Assembly (NCBI GenBank): GCA_021816455.1
Contig: JAKAXU010000018.1
Span: 1-54,835, forward strand
From: Acidobacteriota bacterium
GTDB taxonomy: Bacteria > Acidobacteriota > Terriglobia > Terriglobales > Acidobacteriaceae
Direction of reading: 5' to 3'
DNA length: 54,835 nucleotides
The notes beneath the pieces are model-generated. The model worked only from the letters and a program-made list of their open reading frames with translations, did no database searches and was not told the origin of the DNA. The translations under genes were made by a program, and so were the position numbers. Positions 43,112-52,740 of this stretch are shown piece after piece. Each line of letters begins with the position of its first letter. Position 1 is the first letter of the stretch.

Positions 43112-46100
43112 TGGCTTCCGATCGCGCCGCCTCGCCTGCTCCTGAGGAAAGCGTCTTCTGGCTCGACCGCCTGAAGATGCCCGTCTTCTTCTTTCTGATC
43201 GCCCTTACACTGGTCGGCGTCTACGCCGCCCTTCAGGTGCCGATCTCCGTTTTCCCCACTACGAATTTCCCGCGTATTCTCATCGCCATCGACAACGGCG
43301 TTATGCCCGTCGAACAGATGCAGGTCACCATCACGCGCCCCATTGAAGACGCGGTTAACAGCGTGCCTGGGCTTCAGCTCGTCCGCAGCACAACCAGCCG
43401 CGGCTCAGCCGAAGTCAGTCTCTTCTTCGACTGGAACTCCGACATGTGGCTCACGCTGGAGCTGGTCAACGGCGCCATCTCCCAAGTCCAGCAATCGCTT
43501 CCACCCACCGTCCGCATCAGTACTAACCGCCTCACCTTCGCCACCTTTCCCATCCTTGGTTACGCGCTCATCACCGACGCGAACACGCCGAAAAATCTCA
43601 CACAATCCGACCTTTGGGAGATGGCGACCTACGACCTCAAACCGCCTCTCAATCGCGTCGATGGCGTCAGCACCGTTCTGGTGCAGGGCGGCAAGGTACC
43701 GGAGTTTCACATCATTCCCAATATGGCCGCACTTCAGGCCGATGGAGTCACCATCTCCGATATCGTCAGCGGAGTCGACGCCTCCAACCTCATCGAATCA
43801 CCCGGCCTTTACGAGGATCATCACGAGCTGATTCTCGGCCTCGTCGGCTCACAGGCGCACAGCGTCGAAGAATTGGGCAATCTGGTCCTGAAGACCTCGC
43901 CCTCCGGAGCACCCATTCACATCTCCGACGTGGCCCGTGTCGAAAAAGCGCCGATGCCCGTCTACACCATTGTGACGGCCAACGGTAAACCAGCCGTGCT
44001 GCTCAGCATCACGCGTCAGTTGAACTCCAACACCGTCCGCGTAGCGGATAACGTCGCGGTTAAGATCGCCGAGCTTCAGAAAAAACTTCCCACCGGTGTT
44101 CATCTCGTGCCGTTTTACGATCAGTCCGAGCTGGTGCGCGAATCGATCGGCAGCGTACGCGATGCGATCCTGATCGGCCTGCTCCTGGCTTGCGTCGTCC
44201 TCTATCTCTTCCTGCGCGACTGGAGTTCCTCGATCGTCGCCGGTCTCGTCATTCCCGTCACCGTATCGGTCACCATTCTCTTCCTCTGGATCATCGGTCA
44301 ATCCTTTAATCTAATGACCCTGGGCGGACTCGCCGCAGCTATCGGCCTTGTCATCGACGACGCTATCGTCGTTGTCGAGGCCGTTGTCGTGCATCGCGAT
44401 CGCGGCGAATCCCGCATCGAAGCCGTCCGCCGAACCTTCCGCGAGATCACCGTTCCGCTCATCGGATCCACCATCACTCCCGTTGTCGTCTTTGTCCCGC
44501 TCATCGCCGTCACCGGCGTCACGGGAACCTTCTTCCGCGCGCTGGCCATCACCATGACCGCGGCTTTGCTCACTTCGCTTCTGCTTGCCCTCACCTGGAC
44601 TCCAGCGCTTTCGCTTGTGCTGCTCCGCCCCTCACGCACAGCGCACCGTGATCCCGACGCCAACCGCGATGGCTCGCAACCGCTCACCGCGAGCGACGAA
44701 CATGTCGGGCCGCTGCTGCGTCGCGTGCTGGATGCCCACACCGTCGCTCTGCACTGGATACTCAAGCGTCCGCTGGTTCTCACTGCCATCTGTCTGGTCA
44801 TTGTCGCTGGCGGCTATCTCTCCTATCAGAATCTTGGCTCCGATCTGCTCCCGGCGATGGACGAAGGTGGATTCATCCTCGACTACATCATGCCTTCCGG
44901 CAGCTCACTCACGGAGACCAATCGCGTCCTGGAACACGTCGAAGCCATCCTGCAATCGACACCCGAGGTAGAGATCACTTCCCGCCGCACCGGTCTTCAA
45001 CTCGGTCTCGCCGCAGTCACCGAAGCCAACTATGGCGACTTCACCGTCAAGCTCAAGCGCCATCGCTCTCGTTCGATCGGCGCCATCATGGCCGAGGTGC
45101 GCCGTCGCGTCCGCACTGAGGAGCCGGAGTTGGACGTCGAGTTCACTCAGGTTCTGCAAGACAATATCGGCGATCTCTCCAACGCTCCGGAGCCGATCCA
45201 GGTGAAGCTCTTCTCGGACGACCAGGCGCTGCTCAACCAGCTCGGACCAAAGGTGGAGAAAGCTATTGCAGCCATTCCGGGCGTCGTCGATACGGAGAAC
45301 GGAATCGACAACACGGTCAGCGGACCGGCGACCAGCTTCGCCGTCAGCCCCGTACTGGCCAGTCATTTCGGCTTCACTCCGGCAGAAGTCATCGCCGATT
45401 CCACAGCGATTATGGACGGGTTACCGGCCAACGATCCGATGATCGTCAACGACCGGCCTTACACCGTCCGTGTGCGCCTGCCGCGGGAAAATCGCTCTTC
45501 GCTTCAAGCCATTCAGGATACCGTCTTCAACTCCTCCACCGGCCATACCGCCACGCTTGGCTCGCTCACTCAGATTACCGAGCTTCCACCGCAGAACGAG
45601 ATTCGCCGCGAGAACCTGCAGCAGCTCGTTGTCGTCACCGGCAGGCTGGAAGGCTCCGATCTCGGCGGCGCAATGGTCAAAGTGCAGCAGGCGGTGAATT
45701 CGCTGCATCTGCCTCCGAATGTGCGCGTCGAATACGGCGGAACCTATCAGGAGCAGCAGAAATCCTTTGCCGCGTTGCTGCGCGTTCTCATCCTCGCCCT
45801 GGTTCTGGTCTTCGGCGTGCTCCTGCTGGAGTTCCGCAACTTCTCCGCGCCCACGGCCATCCTTACCAGTTCTCTGCTCTCCGTAGCAGGCGTCGTCTTC
45901 GCGCTGCTCATCACCGGAACCACCTTCAACGTCGCCAGTTTCATGGCCGTAATCATGGTCATCGGAATTGTCGCGAAGAACGGAATTCTGCTGCTCGATG
46001 CGGATGAAAAATTCCGCGCTCAGGGCGTCGCTCCGGAGCAGGCAATGATCGAGGCCGCGCAACGTCGGCTGCGCCCCATCCTGATGACCGCCATCGCCGC

Positions 46101-46269
46101 CGTCTGCGGAATGCTGCCTCTGGCCTTAGCCATCGGCGCCGGCTCACAGATGCTGCAACCGCTGGCCATCGGCGTTATCGGAGGATTAAGTGTCTCGGTC
46201 GCGCTTTCCGTCTTCGTCACGCCCGCCGTCTACTACTGGATGACGCGCAATCACAAGCATATCGCCTGA
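43111..46269 (+). CDS. RND-family efflux permease
   Basis: 1052 aa, normal for AcrB/MexB-like or heavy-metal RND pumps. Twelve membrane segments and two large periplasmic loops; TM4 carries the proton-relay pair in GLVIDDAIVVVEAV. N-terminal PVFFFLIALTLVGVYAALQVPISVFP and FPRILIAIDNGVMPVEQ are family hallmarks. It drives export by proton antiport. Without a clear metal-binding Met/Glu signature I cannot separate drug from metal substrates. ATG 43111 shares its A with the previous stop; GTG 43108 is an alternative. Its 3' end overlaps the convergent hutH gene by 19 bp. Confidence 0.93.
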   Translation: MASDRAASPAPEESVFWLDRLKMPVFFFLIALTLVGVYAALQVPISVFPTTNFPRILIAIDNGVMPVEQMQVTITRPIEDAVNSVPGLQLVRSTTSRGSAEVSLFFDWNSDMWLTLELVNGAISQVQQSLPPTVRISTNRLTFATFPILGYALITDANTPKNLTQSDLWEMATYDLKPPLNRVDGVSTVLVQGGKVPEFHIIPNMAALQADGVTISDIVSGVDASNLIESPGLYEDHHELILGLVGSQAHSVEELGNLVLKTSPSGAPIHISDVARVEKAPMPVYTIVTANGKPAVLLSITRQLNSNTVRVADNVAVKIAELQKKLPTGVHLVPFYDQSELVRESIGSVRDAILIGLLLACVVLYLFLRDWSSSIVAGLVIPVTVSVTILFLWIIGQSFNLMTLGGLAAAIGLVIDDAIVVVEAVVVHRDRGESRIEAVRRTFREITVPLIGSTITPVVVFVPLIAVTGVTGTFFRALAITMTAALLTSLLLALTWTPALSLVLLRPSRTAHRDPDANRDGSQPLTASDEHVGPLLRRVLDAHTVALHWILKRPLVLTAICLVIVAGGYLSYQNLGSDLLPAMDEGGFILDYIMPSGSSLTETNRVLEHVEAILQSTPEVEITSRRTGLQLGLAAVTEANYGDFTVKLKRHRSRSIGAIMAEVRRRVRTEEPELDVEFTQVLQDNIGDLSNAPEPIQVKLFSDDQALLNQLGPKVEKAIAAIPGVVDTENGIDNTVSGPATSFAVSPVLASHFGFTPAEVIADSTAIMDGLPANDPMIVNDRPYTVRVRLPRENRSSLQAIQDTVFNSSTGHTATLGSLTQITELPPQNEIRRENLQQLVVVTGRLEGSDLGGAMVKVQQAVNSLHLPPNVRVEYGGTYQEQQKSFAALLRVLILALVLVFGVLLLEFRNFSAPTAILTSSLLSVAGVVFALLITGTTFNVASFMAVIMVIGIVAKNGILLLDADEKFRAQGVAPEQAMIEAAQRRLRPILMTAIAAVCGMLPLALAIGAGSQMLQPLAIGVIGGLSVSVALSVFVTPAVYYWMTRNHKHIA

Positions 46270-47777
46270 AATTCTCCGCCTCGGATCGCTTCAGCCAGCG
46301 CGCGAATATCTGGATGCGGCTCGCGATCCGCATCCAGATGAGGAACTCGGGAACGGATGATTGCATGCGCCTTCTGAAGCTGCCGCGCCGGCTGGAGCGG
46401 CAGCCGGAAGTCCAGTCCTTGTGCGGCGCACAGGAGTTCAATGGCAAGAATCCACTCAAGATTCTCCACAATCCGGCGCAGCTTCAGCGCGCCGGTCATG
46501 CCCATCGAAACATGATCTTCCTTGCCGCCGGAGGTCGGCACAGAATCCGTGCTCGACGGATGCGCCAGCACCTTGCACTCGTTCAGCAGCGCGGCTGCCG
46601 TCACGTGCGCAATCATATATCCCGACGACAGCCCCGCATCCGCGCAGAGAAACGCCGGCAATCCTTCATTGATGTCCGGGTTCACCAGCCGATCGATACG
46701 CCGTTCGCTCATGCTGGCCAAGTCGGTGAGTGCAATCGCCAGGTAATCGAAGACGTAGGCCAGCGGAGCACCATGAAAATTGCCTCCGGAAAGAACGTCG
46801 CCTTCGCCTGGCTGTTCGCTGCCGAAGACCAGCGGATTGTCGGTCGCCGAGCCGGACTCGGTCTCCAGCACCTGACGCGCATGAGCAAGCACTCCCAGAA
46901 CGGCGCCATGCACCTGTGGCATGCAGCGCAGGCAGTATGCATCCTGAACGCGCGGATCTCCCGTCCGATGCGAGTCGCGAATCTCGCTTTCGGTCAGCAT
47001 ATCCGAAAGAAACCTAGCCGCAGCAATCTGTCCGGGGTGCGGACGCGCCGCATGAATCCGCTCGTCAAAGGCGACCGGCGTTCCTTTCAGTGCCTCCAGC
47101 GTCATCGCGCCGGCCATGCCTGCCACTCGAACCAGATGCTCCGCGTACAGCGCTGCGGTTGCTCCGACAGCCGTCATCGCCTGCGTTCCATTCAACAGAG
47201 CAAGACCTTCCTTGGCAGCCAGTTGGATCGGCTCCAGTCCTGCCACAGCCAGCGCACGAGCGCCCGGCATCCGCTCCCCTTGATGGAACGCCTCCCCTTC
47301 ACCGATCACTACCAGTGCCAGATGAGCCAGCGGCGCAAGATCGCCGCTCGCGCCCACCGACCCGCGAGAAGGAATCACTGGATGGACGCCACAGTTCAAC
47401 ATGGCGATCAGCAACTCGACCAACTCCGTGCGAACACCGCTGAAACCCTTCGCCAGCACGTTAGCGCGCAGCAGCAACATGGCCCGGCTCTCCACCTCGC
47501 TCAGCGGATCGCCCAGCCCGCAGGCATGGCTGCGAACCAGATTGGTCTGTAACTGTGCCAGATGCTCGGCTGGAACGCTGACCTCAGCAAGCTTGCCAAA
47601 ACCGGTGTTCACGCCATAGATCGTACGGCCGGTTTGCAGAATCGATTCCACCACAGCCCTGCCGGTCTGAATACGTGCCCGAGCGGCAGACGCCAGATCA
47701 ACTGCCGCACCATCGGCGGCAACGCTTCGAATCTCTTCCAGCGTCAGAGGACTCCCGTCGAGAATGAGGGAAAACAT
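46251..47777 (-). CDS. hutH: Histidine ammonia-lyase
   Basis: 508 aa. The Ala-Ser-Gly triplet that forms the MIO cofactor is at residues 143-145 (GSVGASGDLAPL); Tyr54 (IYGVNTGFG) and the QTNLVRSHACGLG segment complete the active site. It deaminates histidine to urocanate. No other hut genes are in the window. ATG 47777 lacks a Shine-Dalgarno, but TATCGT ends 6 nt upstream. It is divergent from an Lrp/AsnC-type regulator, which may control it. Its 3' end overlaps the RND permease gene by 19 bp on the other strand. Confidence 0.94.
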   Translation of the reverse strand: MFSLILDGSPLTLEEIRSVAADGAAVDLASAARARIQTGRAVVESILQTGRTIYGVNTGFGKLAEVSVPAEHLAQLQTNLVRSHACGLGDPLSEVESRAMLLLRANVLAKGFSGVRTELVELLIAMLNCGVHPVIPSRGSVGASGDLAPLAHLALVVIGEGEAFHQGERMPGARALAVAGLEPIQLAAKEGLALLNGTQAMTAVGATAALYAEHLVRVAGMAGAMTLEALKGTPVAFDERIHAARPHPGQIAAARFLSDMLTESEIRDSHRTGDPRVQDAYCLRCMPQVHGAVLGVLAHARQVLETESGSATDNPLVFGSEQPGEGDVLSGGNFHGAPLAYVFDYLAIALTDLASMSERRIDRLVNPDINEGLPAFLCADAGLSSGYMIAHVTAAALLNECKVLAHPSSTDSVPTSGGKEDHVSMGMTGALKLRRIVENLEWILAIELLCAAQGLDFRLPLQPARQLQKAHAIIRSRVPHLDADREPHPDIRALAEAIRGGEFQAICL

Positions 47778-47783
47778 GTATTT

Positions 47784-47861
47784 ACGATAGGCGGCTATAC
47801 CTCTTTCGTACAGAGATTATCTCCACTACAATCGACTTCTATGCATCGTTTACACTATAAC
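47784..47861. promoter_or_regulatory. Divergent hutH/lrp control region
   Basis: Minus strand: TATCGT (47784-47789), 6 nt from the hutH ATG. Plus strand: TCGACT (47832-47837), an 18-bp spacer and TATAAC (47856-47861) form a promoter for the regulator gene. Between them is an 11-bp perfect palindrome GAGATTATCTC (47813-47823), a candidate operator. Confidence 0.45.
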
Positions 47862-47872
47862 GAGAGGATTGA

Positions 47873-48436
47873 ATGATGGATTCCACGGAAAGAACCTTGC
47901 CTGCGAAATCGCTGGATCAGGATATTCCTGCCACAGAGTTCGACAACTACCTGATGGACAGCTTTGGACGCAGCCTGCTCAAAGAGTTGCAGGAGAACAG
48001 CCGATTGTCGGTGGCCGAGCTTTCCCGCCGCGTCGGCCTCTCTGCTACAGCCACCGCGGAACGGCTGCGCCAGATGGAGGAACAAGGAATTCTGCGCGCC
48101 TATACGGTGACGATCGACCGCATGTCGCTGGGTCTTGACGTGCTTGCCTTCATCCGTATGACCTGCGAAGGTCAGCACTACTATCGGCTGCTGGAGTTTA
48201 TCCAGACGCTGGAAGAGGTGCGCGAATGCCATCACCTGACCGGCGGCGACGCCTTTCTACTGAAGGTGACCACGCTGTCGATGGGCGACCTGGAATCGCT
48301 GATCGAGGCGCTGCTACCCTACGGCAACCCGGTCACCAGTCTGGTGCTTTCCACGCCAATCGAAGGCCGCCCATACAATGTGACCGGAAAACTTACCTCA
48401 GCACCGCGCCGCAACCGCGTCGCCCGCCGTCGCTGA
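47873..48436 (+). CDS. Lrp/AsnC-family transcriptional regulator
   Basis: 187 aa. The N-terminal helix-turn-helix (about residues 30-80: LLKELQENSRLSVAELSRRVGLSATATAERLRQME) is followed by a RAM/ACT-like effector domain (about 90-165) with GGDAFLLKVT. Members bind amino acids and act as octameric repressors/activators. Being divergent from hutH, it probably responds to histidine or a related amino acid (inference). AGAGGA at 47860-47865 supports ATG 47873 or 47876. The N-terminus is about 25 residues longer than usual and the C-terminal tail is basic. Its 3' end overlaps the convergent ATP-grasp gene by 39 bp. Confidence 0.9.
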   Translation: MMDSTERTLPAKSLDQDIPATEFDNYLMDSFGRSLLKELQENSRLSVAELSRRVGLSATATAERLRQMEEQGILRAYTVTIDRMSLGLDVLAFIRMTCEGQHYYRLLEFIQTLEEVRECHHLTGGDAFLLKVTTLSMGDLESLIEALLPYGNPVTSLVLSTPIEGRPYNVTGKLTSAPRRNRVARRR

Positions 48437-49612
48437 CTGTGCGAGGTAGCTCGTTTGCCGGAGCATTTTGCGCTCCAGCAGCATCTGGTGAAATGCGTCG
48501 AAGATGCGATCGACAGCCGGACAGCGGTAGGCCCAGATCGCCTCATCCGGCGGACGGATGACGGCCATGTTGGCGTTCGCCTCAAAGAGCAGAATCCTAC
48601 CTTCGCCATCGAGACCAAAATCGACGCCGCCATAGTCCAGTGCCAACGCGCGCTGCATCCGTTCCAGCGTGGCCACGGCGGCAGAGCCAAGAATAGATGG
48701 CATATCGGCGAGAAAACAAGCGTCCTCGGCGCGATGCGCTGCGTTGCATGTCATCTCCGCGGAAAAATAGTGGACCTTCCAGTGGCTGGAGACAGCCAGA
48801 TGAACGGGATACAACTGTCCATCAAGAAACAGGACGCGATACTTGCGGCACCAGCCGTCTGGGCTGCGCGTCGGTAGATGCTCGACGAGCAAAAGCTCTT
48901 CTCCGGGCAACTTTCGAAGTGCGGCGGCCAGTTGCGCTGCGTCGTCCAGACGCAGACAGTTCTGGCCCATGTGGAAGCCGGGCGCACGCACAAGCACCGG
49001 CAGAGTGAGATTGTGATGCAGGAGAATCTCCGCAAAGGCGTCCGGAACAAGATCGTCGCGGCTGACCCGCGCGGTGCGCGCCGTGCGCAGGCCCGGCATC
49101 AGGCGAAAGCGATCCGCATTCCCGTCACGCGTAGTCGAGCGAACGGCCGAGGGAGGATTAAGCAGCGGAGCCGTGGTCCGCTCCAGAATGCGCTCGGCCT
49201 GGGCAAGCGCCTCCTGGCGAATATCGGCGTCACCGATGGCGTTGAAGACAAGATCGTGTTCGGGCAATGCGCAGCTGGGCTGCCAGAATTCAACAAGCAG
49301 AATGTGGACGGCGAAGAGGCGGTCGTCGAGAAAGCGGTGTATAAGAACATTGCCGGCGAGGATCGATTGCAGCACGAGCACGCGCGCCGCTGGAGCCTTG
49401 CCTCGAAACGGGAGCGAGACAAAGGCGCGCAGGTCGAGAGCGCGCGCCAGATGCGTCGCGGCATGATGCATCTGGCCCTCTTGTCTCGCCTGCTGGAAAG
49501 CTGCCAGATGCTCCAAACGGGCCGGATCGGAAGTGTCGATGCGCGGCGAAATACTCTCCGAAGCCAAGTCGATCCCTGCTCTCCACAAAAAAAATCCTGC
49601 TGCGGTGAGCAT
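48398..49612 (-). CDS. ATP-grasp-like protein, function unknown
   Basis: 404 aa from ATG 49612 (a GTG at 49636 is also possible; neither has a good Shine-Dalgarno). The C-terminal half resembles a RimK/glutathione-synthetase-type ATP-grasp: PVLVRAPGFHMGQNC, the acidic ELLLVEHLPTRSPDGWCRKYRVLFLDG stretch, and the metal-binding end YGGVDFGLDGEGRILLFEANANM. These point to an ATP-dependent carboxylate-amine ligase. The N-terminal half (about 200 residues) is unfamiliar. The gene is convergent with and overlaps the Lrp-type regulator gene. Confidence 0.7.
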   Translation of the reverse strand: MLTAAGFFLWRAGIDLASESISPRIDTSDPARLEHLAAFQQARQEGQMHHAATHLARALDLRAFVSLPFRGKAPAARVLVLQSILAGNVLIHRFLDDRLFAVHILLVEFWQPSCALPEHDLVFNAIGDADIRQEALAQAERILERTTAPLLNPPSAVRSTTRDGNADRFRLMPGLRTARTARVSRDDLVPDAFAEILLHHNLTLPVLVRAPGFHMGQNCLRLDDAAQLAAALRKLPGEELLLVEHLPTRSPDGWCRKYRVLFLDGQLYPVHLAVSSHWKVHYFSAEMTCNAAHRAEDACFLADMPSILGSAAVATLERMQRALALDYGGVDFGLDGEGRILLFEANANMAVIRPPDEAIWAYRCPAVDRIFDAFHQMLLERKMLRQTSYLAQSATAGDAVAARC

Positions 49613-49889
49613 AGAGCGAGGACCGGAGCGCGGCACGTCTCGGCCGGCACTTTGTCTCCGCGATTTCCCGCTTCGGCCAGCAATTTCCGGCTTCGGGCCG
49701 AAGCGGACTTCCGCAGTAGATCCTGATCCATACTTTCGGAGGCTTCCGTGCCGTCTGCGCGCATATTACGCTGCCGAACTTAACTTGCCCATCCCCAAGC
49801 GACTTGCCTGTTTCCGGCTTAACTGCGTCGTCGCTCGATCTTGGGGCAACGGGCAGACTGATAACAAATTGACCACGAGTTTGAGCACA
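49613..49889. other. Intergenic stretch without a recognised gene
   Basis: Between the ATP-grasp gene and the tRNA-Leu terminator. Only weak open frames are present. I see no recognisable gene or repeat. Confidence 0.45.
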
Positions 49890-49911
49890 GAAAACACATC
49901 TGAAGATGCGT
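49890..49911 (-). terminator. Probable terminator of tRNA-Leu
   Basis: On the minus strand: ACGCATC, loop TTCA, GATGTGT (one G-T pair), then TTTTC. It lies 26 nt after the CCA end of the tRNA. Confidence 0.45.
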
Positions 49912-49936
49912 TGATTTGGTAGACCCTTGATTTTAT

Positions 49937-50024
49937 TGGTGCCGGGAGGGGGGGTCGAACCCCCACGAGGGGTTGCCTCGGCGGATTTTGAGTCCGCTGC
50001 GTCTGCCAGTTCCGCCATCCCGGC
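49937..50024 (-). tRNA. tRNA-Leu (anticodon CAA)
   Basis: Long-variable-arm tRNA. The acceptor GCCGGGA pairs perfectly with TCCCGGC, the anticodon stem GCGGA/TCCGC encloses CTCAAAA (anticodon CAA, reads TTG), the variable arm is CGAGGCAACCCCTCG-like, and the T-arm is GGGGG TTCGACC CCCCC. The CCA is encoded (49937-49939). Confidence 0.95.
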
Positions 50025-50181
50025 CAAAAACGGGTGCATCCAGTGGAGTGGGCTGCCTGGTCCAGTATCGCACAGAATTGGGTCGGTGGACTTCTGGAGC
50101 ACGGCCATGGGGTTGCGGTTTGGGGTGCATGGCCAGGAGTGGGGAGTGGCCGGGTTCATGCGACAATGAAGTGGGTTCTTC

Positions 50182-52740
50182 ATGGAAAATTCACAGGGGA
50201 AAACCAGGGCAGAGGCGATGAACGAAGCGGCGCGTGGTGGTGGTTCGGCGGGCATGGAATCTGACGTGCCGGAGGCGACGGCAGTGACTGCGGAGGTGTT
50301 GGCGCGGCATGGAATTACGGGTGGGGAATACGAGCGGATTCTGGGGGCGCTGGGACGTGTTCCTTCGCTGACGGAGCTGGGAATTTACTCGGTGATGTGG
50401 AGCGAGCATTGCTCGTACAAATCCTCGCGGGTGCATCTGAAGCGTCTGCCGACGGAGAGTGAGCGCGTGGTGCAGGGGCCGGGCGAGAATGCGGGCATCA
50501 TCGATGTGGGCGATGGATGGGTTTGCGCCTTCAAAATCGAGAGCCACAACCATCCGAGCTACATTGAACCGCACCAGGGCGCGGCCACGGGAGTGGGTGG
50601 AATTCTGCGCGATATCTTCACCATGGGTGCAAGGCCGCTGGCGGTGATGGATTCGCTGCGTTTTGGCCCGCTGGATGCAGTGGAGATTGGCGGAGCGGAC
50701 CGGGTGGCGGTGGCGCGCAGGAATCACGCGATTGTGGAAGGCGTAGTCAGCGGCATAGCCGGGTACAGCAATTGCTTTGGCGTGCCGAACCTGGGCGGAG
50801 AGACGAAGTTTGAGTCGTGTTACAGCGGCAATCCGCTGGTTAACGCTTTTGCTTTGGGGCTGATGCGCAGGGACGAGATTTTCTATGGCAAGGCGGCCGG
50901 AGTGGGCAACCCGGTGATCTACGTTGGCGCGAAGACGGGCCGGGACGGGATTCACGGGGCGACGATGGCGTCAGAAGAGTTTCACGAGGGGACCGAGGAA
51001 AAGCGTCCCAATGTGCAGGTTGGCGATCCGTTCCTGGAGAAACTACTGATGGAGGCGTGCCTGGAGGCGATGCGAACGGGCGCGATTGTCGGCATACAGG
51101 ACATGGGCGCGGCTGGACTGACGTGCTCGACGTGCGAGATGGGTGCGCGGGGCGGCGTGGGCGTGGAGATTGAACTGGACGAGGTTCCGCAGCGCGAGAC
51201 AGGGATGACGAGCTACGAGATTATGCTCTCTGAGAGCCAGGAGCGGATGCTGCTGGTGGCCGAGCGCGGACGCGAAGAAGAGGTGCTGCGCGTCTTTGCA
51301 AAGTGGGGTCTGGATGCAGTGACGATCGGGCGCGTGATCGCGGAGCCGAGAATGCGGGTGAAACATCACGGAAGGATGATGGCGGATATCCCGAACCAGT
51401 CGTTGACCGATGATGCGCCTGTCTATCGGCGCCCTGTGGGCGAGTGGCGTGCGCCGGTTCCTGAGGAAATTCCTGCCGAAGCGATGGAACGACTGACGAT
51501 GCAACGCGACTATACGGCAGACCTGAAGAAGCTGCTGGCGAGCGAAAATATGTGCTCGAAGCGCTGGGTGCATGAGCAGTACGACACGATGGTGCAGACC
51601 AATACGGTGCTTGGGCCTGGGATGGGCGAAGCAGGCGTGATGCGCATCAAAGGTACGCGAGCGGATACGGGAGCGTCTGAGGATGGCGAAGCCGGAGGTG
51701 AACGTGGACTGGCGATGGCAGTGGACGGCAACGGACGCTGGTGCTGGCTGGACCCGAAGCTGGGTGCGATGCACGCGGTGGCTGAAGCAGCGCGCAAGGT
51801 GGCGGCGACAGGAGCCGAACCGGTGGCTGCGACCAATTGTCTGAACTTTGGCAATCCGGAGAAGCCAGAGATCATGGCGCAGTTTTCGGCGACGATCGAT
51901 GGGCTAACCGAGGCGTGCCTGGCGCTTGGCACACCGATTACGGGCGGCAATGTTTCGCTTTACAACGAGACGAAGGGGATGGGGATTTATCCCACGCCGG
52001 TGCTTGGTGTGGTGGGCATCCTCGAGGATGTTTCACGCGCGGTGCCGTCAGGATTCAGGCGGGCTGGCGAGGCCGTGCTCCTTCTGTGGCCGACAGCGGA
52101 ACCGGGCAATCCGGAGCCGACGCTGGCCGTTCCCTTTGATCCGGTTGGCATCAACCCGTACATCGTCTATTCGCTGGTGCCAGTGGATAGCGCGGAACTG
52201 GCACCGGAGGGCGACCTGGCTTATCCGGAGGCTCAGCGGGAAGCGCTGCGTAGGTTTGGATCATCGGAGTACGCGCGAGTGGTGCTGGGCAGTGTGTGGG
52301 GTGCACCGCCGGAGCTGAATCTGGATGCTGAGGCGCGGCTGCACAAGCTGCTGCAGCAGCTGGCTGAACGCAGGCTAGTGAGCGCGGCGCGCGATGTGTC
52401 CGATGGTGGACTTGCCGTTGCGCTGGCACAAGCCTCGCTGGCGCATAATGTGGGCGCAGTGGTGGCTCAGGAGCCGGCGCTGGCTGCCGCGCCGCTGTTT
52501 GGCCTCTTTGCCGAGCCTGCTTCGACGATGATTCTGAGCGCGGCTGGCAAGCATGTTGGCGAGATTGAAAAGCTTGCAGAGGAGTACGGATTTCAAGCGG
52601 CGCGCGTGGGCACGACAGGCGGCGATCGGTTGGAGATTTCCATCTACGGACAGACAGTAATCGCGTCGGCGCTCGATCCATTGCGCGCTGGCTGGAGCGA
52701 AGCACTGGAAACGGCACTGCATGAAGAGGTGATGGCATGA
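50182..52740 (+). CDS. purL: Phosphoribosylformylglycinamidine synthase subunit PurL
   Basis: Up to 852 aa. It makes FGAM from FGAR, glutamine-derived ammonia and ATP in purine synthesis. Motifs: the [15 protein letters not shown]-terminus of the small-type Pur[39 protein letters not shown] and [12 protein letters not shown]. It needs PurS and PurQ partners, not seen here. The start is uncertain: ATG 50182, 50218 and 50254 are in frame with no strong Shine-Dalgarno; family similarity begins around 50254. It is longer than the usual 740 aa, partly from a segment around residues 490-515. The stop overlaps purF (ATGA). Confidence 0.93.
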   Translation: MENSQGKTRAEAMNEAARGGGSAGMESDVPEATAVTAEVLARHGITGGEYERILGALGRVPSLTELGIYSVMWSEHCSYKSSRVHLKRLPTESERVVQGPGENAGIIDVGDGWVCAFKIESHNHPSYIEPHQGAATGVGGILRDIFTMGARPLAVMDSLRFGPLDAVEIGGADRVAVARRNHAIVEGVVSGIAGYSNCFGVPNLGGETKFESCYSGNPLVNAFALGLMRRDEIFYGKAAGVGNPVIYVGAKTGRDGIHGATMASEEFHEGTEEKRPNVQVGDPFLEKLLMEACLEAMRTGAIVGIQDMGAAGLTCSTCEMGARGGVGVEIELDEVPQRETGMTSYEIMLSESQERMLLVAERGREEEVLRVFAKWGLDAVTIGRVIAEPRMRVKHHGRMMADIPNQSLTDDAPVYRRPVGEWRAPVPEEIPAEAMERLTMQRDYTADLKKLLASENMCSKRWVHEQYDTMVQTNTVLGPGMGEAGVMRIKGTRADTGASEDGEAGGERGLAMAVDGNGRWCWLDPKLGAMHAVAEAARKVAATGAEPVAATNCLNFGNPEKPEIMAQFSATIDGLTEACLALGTPITGGNVSLYNETKGMGIYPTPVLGVVGILEDVSRAVPSGFRRAGEAVLLLWPTAEPGNPEPTLAVPFDPVGINPYIVYSLVPVDSAELAPEGDLAYPEAQREALRRFGSSEYARVVLGSVWGAPPELNLDAEARLHKLLQQLAERRLVSAARDVSDGGLAVALAQASLAHNVGAVVAQEPALAAAPLFGLFAEPASTMILSAAGKHVGEIEKLAEEYGFQAARVGTTGGDRLEISIYGQTVIASALDPLRAGWSEALETALHEEVMA

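Noticed and set aside
49290-50255. Minus-strand 321-aa frame across tRNA-Leu
   Set aside because: It runs through the tRNA gene and the ATP-grasp gene in the wrong frame.
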